NCBI GenBank assembly: GCA_003833135.1
Contig: QZLH01000336.1
Coordinates: forward strand, 41,183 to 105,182
Source of the DNA: Oehlia diaphana
Lineage: Eukaryota > Glomeromycota > Glomeromycetes > Glomerales > Glomeraceae
DNA: 64,000 nt
Direction: 5' to 3'
Part shown: one piece after another, positions 35,690 through 45,127 of the stretch
How the letters are laid out: each line of letters begins with the position of its first letter
Position numbering within the stretch: the first letter of the stretch is position 1
Made by a program: the position numbers and the translations under genes
Notes under the pieces: model-generated
Told to the model about the DNA's origin: nothing
Database searches by the model: none
The model's input: only the letters and a program-made list of their open reading frames with translations

Positions 35690-37718
35690 TTATTTAATTT
35701 TCACTTTTTGTTTGAAATCTGGGTCAGTCGGTTTATCTTTATCGAGTGCGACACCTAAGTATATAGGAAATCTTGGAGATCCACTATTTGAAAGTTCTTG
35801 GCATTTGTAAATAATTATACTTCCAATTGATGGAGGGTTGATACGATCATTATCGTTCATTCCTGAACCAACTTTGAATTCTTTTCCACTAGCCATCCTA
35901 CATAGGAGAGAACCACACTGTCTTAAATATTTACCTTTACCAGGTTCATGTCCTATAACAACGGCTTCACCATCATAGAATGTCTTAATCTAAGAAAAAT
36001 CAAATCAATGAATGAACTGCGCCATGACTACTGATTAAAAAATTTTCAGTTACTTTACATTACCTTCAATAAAGTCTTTGACCGACCCATTTCGTATAAA
36101 CTTCCTGGTTTACGAATCATTAGTCCTTCACCACCCAATTTTTCAACCCGTTCAAGTTCATCGTAAACGTCTCTTTCAGAATTTGCGAGTTTTTGATTAA
36201 CTAATTTCGCATATTGTGGCCTGTTTATACAATCGTTACAATCATAAATCAGATAGCGTTCTTAAACATTTGCTAGCTTGTACACATAAAAATTGAGTAT
36301 ATAAATTGTTGTTACTTGTTTTCTGCTATCATATTTTTCAAATATTTCATACGGTTCTCAAAAGGGAGTAAACCCAAAGTAGGTACATCAAAAATCTACG
36401 CAATAAATTTCAAATAAAAGTTAACGAAAAGAAAGTTTAGATGAGAGTTCAGGTGACCTGCTGCGTCACATAGTGCGGGCCGAGAGCTCAAGATTTTTAA
36501 TCCTGGCCGGAGCTAAGACCGCATCGGCAAATAATTACGTATTTAATATTGGTTTATGGCTTCAAATAAAAACAATGTGCTTACTTCATATGTGATATTC
36601 TTCCATTCTTCTACACCCGCTTTCACAATACTAATTGTAGATTGAAATTTTCCTCTACCTCCAAAAAGTTCACCATCAAGGTCTTTGTCACGTGGAAGTC
36701 CTTTAGAGAACCTGTAAATAAGCAAAAATATGAGAAAATACCTTAAAAAAGGTATATAAACAATAAAACCTATCAATTACCAAGAAGGAGGCACGAATTC
36801 ATTTCCATTCCTTGAATAAAATTTTCCCCTTTTGGAATTCCAAAATGCTCTTACACCATCAAGTTTTTCCGAGATCCACCAACCAGTTGGATCAGTTTCG
36901 TCAGGTTTCCAAGGATGAGCCAAAAGTACATCAACACTATTATTTCCTTTCATAATTGACATCGAACTTTTTGGATTAGTTATAAATGAAGGAAGGGATG
37001 ACAAACTCTTTATAGTTGGTAAATCTTCATCCTCGTCTTCATTTAAAGCTGCGGCACCATTGTCAACGTCACTCGTTTCGTCACCATGTAATGTTGCATC
37101 CGATTCAGATTCCTCATTCTCAAGTTTTTGCTTTTTTTGTTTGTATTTGTAATCGTTTTCATCATTCTCATCACCAAAATTATCATCAGAAGAATCCGAT
37201 GAGTCTTCATAATCAAGAGATTGTGGTCTTCTTGCTTCTTTATATCCAGATGCTTTTTTACTTGCGATCATTGAAGTCATACTCTCCTTTGCAAGTCTTT
37301 TGGTCTCATATTCTTTGCTTGTTTCCATTCCTTTTGAACCGATTGAACCGGTACGGATATAAGTTGTTTTATAGACGCGTCTCATTTGCCAAAATCTCCT
37401 GTATTGTCGAGACTCTAGATAAACCAATTTCTTTTGATTCTGTGATTTGTTGTTATCGCTTCTAGTTCTTTTTTTTCCAGTTCCGCATGTTTCCGCTTTA
37501 TGAAGAGTTTCAACCCATTTTTGTTCACTAATAATTCTTACACCATAACTTTTAGCTTTGTTAATAATCGTTTGATCACCGTCTTTTCCACAAATAAGAA
37601 AAGTTGTAGACTTTGATATAGTTTCTGCGACTTCATAACCGTTCTTTTTAGCTTTGTTTATATGAGCTTCACGAGTAGAGAGGGTCAAAGTACCGATAAA
37701 TACGATAAATGGTTCCAT
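35690..37718 (-). CDS. BRCT-WGR-ATP-dependent DNA ligase
   Basis: Five-exon model: 36781-37718, 36585-36711, 36316-36395, 36064-36220, 35690-35989, giving 533 residues, phases agreeing. Residues about 1-85 form a BRCT domain (PFIVFIGTLTLSTREAH, VRIISEQKWVETL). Residues about 95-165 look like a WGR domain (RFWQMRRVYKTTYIRTGSIG, then KGME). An acidic linker follows. The catalytic domain has the nucleotidyl-transfer motifs: motif I EKLDGVRAFW with the Lys that takes AMP, motif III LDGELFGGRG, motif IV EGLMIRKPG, and motif V LLKIK. A small OB-like C-terminal domain ends the protein. ATP-dependent ligases seal nicks in DNA; BRCT and WGR domains bind repair partners and DNA ends. The compact catalytic core resembles the small viral/bacterial type rather than nuclear ligase I. 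All catalytic motifs are intact. Confidence 0.88.
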
Positions 37719-38927
37719 GTTATAATATATATATATATATATATTTAATATATATAAAAAAGAATAGTATTTTCTTTAATGAAAAAGGTATTTATATATG
37801 AAGTGTTGGTTTTTTTTTTTTCTTGAGAAAAGTAGTGTTCAGGTCAAGGGAAAGTGGTCTATTTTATAAGAGTCAAATAAACCTGTACAACCCGTATGAA
37901 CAATATTAAGGGGTCAAGCACAATTTGACACACTTTAAGGGGCTGTGTAAATCAAATAATATAATTTGTCATAATTCGTACAATCAAAATGACTATCATG
38001 GTAAGGTGAGGTTGTGTAATTTTGATTATTGCCTAAATACAGTTCATAATAAAAATGATTGTAACGTAGCTGCATCATCAAATAATCTACAAATGTAAAT
38101 ATAATAAAAAGCCACTGCGTCATACTGAGTCATACTGCGTCTAACTGTGTCTAACTGCGTACCTGATGTGCATTTACCTCGAATTAGTCAGGTTTATTGA
38201 CTTAATAATTAACAGTACGTCAATATAGCCAATAAATGATATAATAATCATCACACTGTTATCATTATTCTATCTCCGTGTCTCTCCGTAAGTCCATCTA
38301 TTTTGCCTGTCTGTCATGAGCCAATTGAGTCATGAGACATATTTATTATTATTTAATAGTGACAAAAATTATTCACATAATGATTAAAATGATTATTGTC
38401 CATTGTAAATCAAACGTACAAAACAAATAACAAATATATCCGGTCCGAAAAAACCGCACGCTCATGGCGTGATCGTGTGAAGTTTTAAGTCTGCAAACCC
38501 TTTTGAAAGTCGGTCGAGGTAATACCTATCTGCTATTACCTGATTACTTTTTTAATCTTTCTCTTCGTTAAATAAACGATACGCTCGCTCGTTTTAATTT
38601 TTATGAAAAGTGAAAAAATCAAGGCGTCGAGTGTATTTTGATAACAAAACTACATTAATTTTTTATAAAATTCTATAGGTTAATAATATTGGCTTTAAAA
38701 GCAAAACAGATTTAAAATTTTATTATTGAAAATTTATTTTATCGGTAAACACAGTTTTATTGTAAATTTTATAACAAAAGAAATGTATAGTCTCATTAAT
38801 AATAATATACGTTGGCTATTATTAATTCACCACTGAAATTTATTTTAGAATTAATTCCCTTAATTACAGAATATAAAGAAGGGAATTGCAAAATTTGAAG
38901 TTTACAAAATTACAAAATTTAACCAAC
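37719..38927. other. intergenic, no gene seen
   Basis: 5' flank of the ligase gene with a TA repeat at 37727-37757. A tandem CTGYGTCATACTGAGTCATA-like patch lies at about 38115-38160. No gene seen. Confidence 0.5.
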
Positions 38928-39068
38928 ATGAAACCAAAAATCCCACTAATATTAATTGCTCTCTCAGTCTTATTATTTAACATGAACCACCTAAAATTTT
39001 TATCTCATAATCCACAAATTGAAATTCGCTCGGGACTAATCTCGCATGAATTTACTAATGATAACTAA
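38928..39068 (+). CDS. possible small secreted or anchored peptide (46 codons)
   Basis: The frame from 38928 starts MKPKIPLILIALSVLLFN, a basic start and hydrophobic core typical of a signal peptide or anchor, followed by about 28 polar residues. It is short, has no family match that I recognise, and may be chance in AT-rich DNA, where Leu/Ile-rich frames are common. It would fit the small secreted proteins that these fungi make, but nothing else supports it. Confidence 0.2.
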   Translation: MKPKIPLILIALSVLLFNMNHLKFLSHNPQIEIRSGLISHEFTNDN

Positions 39069-41545
39069 ATTATTTAGACTGTTTTAAATGTGTACAATTT
39101 TAGGAATAATCCATAGGTCAAGAATGGACCGCACTCGCCACGGCAGTTATGAACAAGGTGAACTAAAATTTTCCATTTTATTATTATCATTTTGAACTAA
39201 AATGAGAAATGAGAAAGCTTAAGTTTATTTGTTCGTCGTATTACTATTAAATGTGTTGTGACATCACTTAAATCCATTTTGTGAAAATTTAATAGAGCGA
39301 CGATCTTTTGGTGCGGGTAAATATCTAGGAGAATTCTCTAATTCAAAGTTACTATTCTTCCGGATTATAACCGCCAATGATTTTCTCCGGAATATTGATT
39401 TTTACAATATTTACAAATTTTCTTACCGAATTTTGTACCCATTCAAAACCATTATTTATCTCAGACCAGGAAATCGATCGTCCAAACGTTTTTTAGTGGT
39501 AATAAAGGAAAAATATCTGGTAGAGACTTTTGAAATAATGCCCAGATAATTGATTCAAATGATAATACTTTATTAAATTCACGAATATAATCCAATATTT
39601 AAAATTGGGTATCAATAAAAGACTCAAAGTGAGTTTAAACCACTGAATTACTTTTTCTTACTGAAATTAGAAAATATCCAACTGATCAACCACGTTCCCA
39701 GATATGAAAATTTGAAAATTTTCAATTGATAAATTTTCTATTTAATTAAATTCTTTCAGTCAACTCGTAAATTGATCCAAACTGAAGAACCATTTCGTAT
39801 TTCCGTGCAGATCAGATTTGTAATTAATACAATTAATACTCTTAATTGCCGGAATTCTTCTTTATTTTATTAAGCACCACTGTGATCAAATTGAGAATAT
39901 TTTTGCGGATTAAACTCGACTAATACTCAATAAGGAGGTCGAAACGTTTAGCGATGATCATCAAGTTTGAAAAGTTCTAATCCTTATACGTCAAATTTCG
40001 TTAGCGAACACAAACCTAGTAAATATTTTTTTTTTTAAAGAAAAAATATTATTTAAACACTAAAATAATGAGATGAAATTAAAATCTTACTTTAGAATTT
40101 GCTCTAAATTCAATAGTATATTCGAAAAGTAAAACTGATAATAATTTGTTACATTATTACTTTATCCATATGTGAAATGCGATATGACGACAATAAACTT
40201 TTATGGATCTCTTTCCACTGAAGTGTAAATATACAAAAAAAAAAAAAAAAAAAATATTAATTCTTCAATGTTGAAGTATGTGTCATTCTATTCTTTCCGT
40301 GCTCCATATTGATAGATTAACGTAAAATAGATTCATTAAATTAAAAAAGAATGATTGGACTATGGGTAGTTCATTTTAATCATTTTATACCGTCAAATTC
40401 GTCATAGATTAGCGAAAATCATTCGTTATTATAAGAGATATCCATTTCTATAGGCTTATTTATTTATCAAAAAGAAAATCTGTAAGGAAGAAAATTGTAA
40501 AGAGTTTCTATTTATTTAAATTTGAAGGGACATTGATTTAATTATAGTTTAATTATAATCTAATAATCATTTGCTTCCTTATTAACCAATTTTGGTTGAT
40601 CAGTGATCGGATTGATCTGAATGGATAGATTTCAAGTCAGGTGATTCATTTCCGGTTCTTGGAATGGAATGAAGCAGAAAGTGGAAATAACGAAAGTATT
40701 ACCTTTATATATTTATTAAGTTTTTGCTTAAAATTCCAATAAATTAAATTATGTAAATTTTTTTTTGTTTGATCTCGAAGGAGGCAAAAAAAATATTGTA
40801 ACTTTTTTGTTTACGACAAGCAAAAAAAATCTCATAGTTTCTATATGATTTCACGATCATCTTTTTTGTTCCGTATTAAAAATTTACATCGTCTCCATGA
40901 TCAGTAACTAATATAAAAAAAAAAATTCTGATTGATTCAAGAGACATTACGTTTTAATGACTTCGCTAATTGTGAATAAATTTTTATTTTTTATTTAATA
41001 TTTATTTGTTATCTTATTAAGTCACTTATCTTATTAAACGATGAAATGGAACATGTTGAAAAACCTATATTAATGTCTTCGTGGATCAACTATTCTATCA
41101 ACAAGTGGACCAAATATACCTGAATTTTTTGAATTCCAATTCACACATGATGATAAGAATAAGTTGACTATTTTTAAAAGTGTATAATATCACGTTCCAT
41201 TATACTATATTCTTAACTTCGAATTTTTTATATTAGTAATCATTTATTAAAATTAATATATTTATTCTATTAATTACTGTTAGTTCGGATCCCCGGATCA
41301 TCCAACGGATTATAAACGGATATCCATGGGAACGATAAATAATAATAATAAGTATTTCTAATAATACATTATTGTCATAAATCGTTGAATACACTTTATT
41401 ATAATATTTTGACTTGCATAGTTACAATTAAGAAAATTTGACTCAAGAATAGCTTTAGCAAAAATTCTAATAAATAAATAAGTAATATTACGATTAATGC
41501 AGAAATATAAAATAGATAATTAAAACTGTTGCATACCAAATGATA
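39069..41545. other. long intergenic stretch with one possible relic
   Basis: Mostly AT-rich DNA without readable frames, apart from a possible TLDc relic listed separately (39290-39620). An A run lies at 40237-40255. No intact gene seen. Confidence 0.45.
39290..39620 (-). pseudogene. possible TLDc-domain relic
   Basis: On the minus strand the stretch near 39393-39355 reads KIIGGYNPEE followed by stops. It closely resembles the EILGGYNP core of TLDc domains such as the one in the BTB gene at 24 kb. Upstream in the same direction, protein-like words such as FNKVLSFESIIWALFQKSLP are separated by stops. The match is short, so this is tentative. Confidence 0.3.
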
Positions 41546-42240
41546 TTAATCAAAGACATTAAAACGTTCACAAGTTACAAATGTGCCATTCATCCGAAAC
41601 TTTATATCATATACTCGTCCAATGGAAGGGTAATGGAATCCTACAATCAAGTTATGATAGTTTTGAAATAATCGAGAAACTGCATCATCAAGTAATTTAG
41701 AATTATTGAAAATAAAAACCGAATTCGATTGAAGTCGTAAATTAACGGAAATTAGATCATTATCTGCATATCCTGGAGTAGTTATTATTGCTTGATTCAA
41801 AAAAAAAAAAACCATAAAAAAATTAGAAAAACCCGAACAAAGTTAATGTGATAATTTAAAAACATACTTTTAGCTACATGAGAATCCGTAATCTTTCGTC
41901 TTTCGAGACCAAATTGATCATAATCAATTACAAGTAAAGGTTCATTACAAAACATTTCTTCATTTAAATTATGGTCTTTCTCTATATCCTTGTACTTGTT
42001 TGTAATGACCTTGCCCCACTCTTTAATGAGCTTTTTTGTTTCCTCATTAACATCTGGAAATTTGCTGTGAGAAATAATGAGCATCTTTATTTTAAATGTT
42101 TATTACATAATAGGAATGTATCAATAATACCCTTTCTCCGCAGTTTTTCGCTTGTAAAAATAACTTGTAATTTGCACAAGTAAGCCAAATAAAGCTCCCA
42201 TTAAAAAAGAGGCAAAACATAAGACTAAGACTGATAACAT
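41546..42240 (-). CDS. small membrane-anchored protein of unknown function
   Basis: Three-exon model: 42131-42240, 41868-42064, 41546-41790, giving 183 residues. Exon 1 encodes MLSVLVLCFASFLMGALFGL and then LVQITSYFYKRK, a single hydrophobic helix followed by a basic stretch, as in an N-terminal signal anchor. The joins (GTATTA...CACAG, GTATGT...TCAAG) keep the frame open. A shorter start at 42084 is possible but would lose the anchor. The rest, about 145 residues, has charged helices (NEETKKLIKEWGKVITNKYK) then a beta-rich part (LISVNLRLQSNSVFIF, NGTFVTCERFNVFD). I do not recognise the family. The topology suggests a short cytosolic or lumenal domain tethered to a membrane. Confidence 0.6.
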
Positions 42241-43564
42241 AATGAGCAAGAGACTTGAAAGAAAGTACTTAAGTACAATGAGTTATACATGATGCTAAAA
42301 AAAAAAAGCTCTTAATAGTTACGCAATTTTTAGTCATAATGTTAGTAAAATTAACTCACGAAAAAGGTAACACAGGCCTAGTCATTTATATTAGTAATTT
42401 CATGGGGTTTGGGGTTTTTTCCCGAGGGGAAAAAAGCATGTTATCCATCCCATGAATTACATAATTAAATTGATTAAACATGTTCACCTCCCACAGCTGA
42501 AAAATGATTCTCGATCGCTCATTTACATGAATTAAAATGAGCGGATGAATTTAATATAATTAAAAGGATTCTAATGTTTAACAAACAAAACTAGTTACGT
42601 ACGACTTGCCTAACGAATAAAGCTAACAGTACTTGATATCCTAAACTTTATTTGGATAAAGTTTTTTTTTTTAATAATTAATATACCAAATAAACGATTA
42701 ATTATGGTATGGGGTATTATTGCTCGAAATATAAAGTGGATGACTTCATTTCTATGTTGTAGTCATACTTGTTGAACAGATTGAACTCACCGAATAATAA
42801 TATATTGAAAATTAATTATAAATAATTACAGTTATTGGCTACTTCGCATCTAAATGATAATTAATATTTTATCCAATGATTGTGCTCTCACAAAATCATT
42901 CCATTAGGAAAGCACTAATAATTATTAACATATTTGGCATCCTTACATGATGCACAATAAAAATATATTTTTTTTTCCAAAGGCCATAATAATATTATTT
43001 GGCATTCACGTAAATTTGATAAACAACAAATAAATAAAACTTTTTATAATCTTTTCCGTAATAACATAAATGAGGGTTTATAATCGTTATTATAGATTTC
43101 TTCTTCTTCTAAATAATAATATAGCCCATATTTTTGATTACTCATATTCATCTTATAACTTTTTCTCTTTATCAGCATAGCCCTGAAAATGACAATATTT
43201 TATTAATAATAATACTCATCCGAAGCAATGTAGTGTCAAGTAATTTAAAATTATTCGCCATTAACGATTATACATATAGATATGATGTATTATTAATAAT
43301 CATGAATTTTAATGCTAAGCCAATAAATTTTGTATTAGTATAACCTTTAAATTTGATTGCAGAAGAAAACACAAAAAAAAATTCAGGTTAATGCAGGTGC
43401 AAAAAAGAATACATTCATCAATCAATTTAAAGAGTTACCGGTTCTAAGCACCTCCTATTTTCGTACATAAAGTTTCATAAATTTCATAAATTTTGAGTTA
43501 TGTCTGTTTATATGTCTACGCTGAAAAATTTTTTTTTTCAATATTTATTAAAAAATATTTTTTT

Positions 43565-43705
43565 GAACCTATCGCGTTCTCAATGATGCAATTCGTAGAT
43601 CTCATACATCATATACAAAAATAGGTCCTACGCGTACCGAAATAAAAATGCTTAATCATATTATGTACAGCGTCGTACACGATGTCTCGACGAGCAAGTT
43701 GCCTG
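43565..43705 (-). pseudogene. possible unrecognised coding relic
   Basis: On the minus strand, 43705-43615 reads QLARRDIVYDAVHNMIKHFY and FGTRRTYFCI before a stop. Codon composition is clearly less AT-rich than the surroundings. No family was recognised. It could be a fragment of a lost gene. Confidence 0.2.
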
Positions 43706-44478
43706 TAAAAGTAACACTAAATTACACACCAATTAATCAAATCTCTTAATTTTTTACACAACAGGGTAATTTAAATTTTTCGACATACTTAATCATTCTT
43801 CATCAAAATATTTATTTATAAATAATAAATAAATAAATATATCAATTTAGTGGTTTAAAATTTTTGTTAATTTTCTCGATAAAAAGTTTTCTCTTTATAT
43901 TGTTTGGATCTTCACGTAATAAGTATAGAAAAGCTTCGTATTAGTTTATTTGTTTATCCATATCTTATTTATATAAAAAAATTAATAAATAATCTGATGA
44001 AAGATTTAAATTTCAAACAGCTGACTGGTAATGAACAGGTGTTACGAAAAAAATTAAGCACGCATGTACAAATTTCAAATTCAAGCTTTTTTTTTTTTTA
44101 CAAATAAATGCTACATAAGATATGATGTACTAGCGTGGATACACACATATTAAATAATTATATTAAAAAATATTAAATTTATTATTTTTATTTATTTTTA
44201 TTTTTATTTTTTTTTTTTTTTTATTAACTTTTTTCCTCTTTCCTCATTTATAATTATTATAAGCGAGAAGATTTCTTTCCTTTTAATTTAATTTCATCAT
44301 TTTTTGTTCATATATATTCATCAAGAAATGTATTTTTTATGTTGATAATAAAAAATCTCTTGGATAAAACCTTAAATACCATTTTATAATTTCCTTTTTT
44401 TAAAATAAATACAGAGGTGAGATCTGCCACATCTTTCCCTTTAAACCAACTTTTATTTTCCCCTCATTTTATCCCTTT

Positions 44479-44509
44479 CCTTGTTTTCCTTGTTTTCCTT
44501 GTTTTTTCC
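44479..44509 (+). repeat. CCTTGTTTT short tandem repeat
   Basis: Three consecutive copies of the 9-bp unit lie in a pyrimidine-rich stretch about 0.6 kb upstream of the 950-residue protein gene. Confidence 0.7.
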
Positions 44510-45127
44510 TTTTTTCTCGCTATAATCCTTTGTACGATTTTATTTTCGTATATATAATTTATGACGTCTTTGTTTTTGGCTGGACCTGTATCCTTTCATT
44601 TTCCTTTTTTGAATTAAATTTTTGCTTTTTTCCCTGATATAGCTTTTGAAAGATAATTTTGGAAATAAATGTTTTTTTAAATCGAAGATAAGATTTTTTT
44701 TTAAAAAAAAGAAAAATCATAATAATTAATTAGTAATTTTGAGATGATGTTATTGGAGAAATATAATTAAAAGATTTTAAAGATTATTTTAATATTTTTT
44801 TTTTTTTTTTGACAAAATGATTGATTAAAAACATACAAAATGTTCAAAATATTCGGCATTATTTATTATTATTCCTTAACCAAACAATTTATTTTATTTA
44901 TTATAGACAAATTTTTTATGATTTAAAAAAAGAAGAAAAAGAACGAAAACGTCATCGCAACTCCAACTGTTGTCTTTAATTTTTTTTCCTCCTTTCCTTC
45001 CTTTTTCAGGTACGTTAAATTTAATGTTTTTAATTTGATTCGATCCTGTGCGGCGCAGCATTAACATTATAATAATTTATTATTATTATTATTATTATTT
45101 AGCGATAAATAAAAAAGAAGTTTGATT

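Larger units (their letters stand above)
42241..45127. other. long intergenic stretch; promoter of the 950-residue protein
   Basis: AT-rich DNA. At 43565-43705 a less AT-rich patch reads as a short protein-like block on the minus strand (listed separately). At 44479-44509 a CCTTGTTTT unit is repeated three times within a pyrimidine-rich stretch (44400-44535) that may be part of the promoter of the gene at 45128. A TTA run lies at 45081-45099. No intact gene seen. Confidence 0.45.

Noticed and set aside
37016..37465. 149-codon plus-strand frame
   Set aside because: It is the antisense shadow of the acidic linker and WGR region of the ligase gene, rich in His, Phe and Leu.
41868..42084. Start of the small membrane-anchored protein at 42084
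   Set aside because: Joining at 42064 to an upstream exon keeps the frame open and adds a convincing signal anchor. The shorter start remains a fallback.
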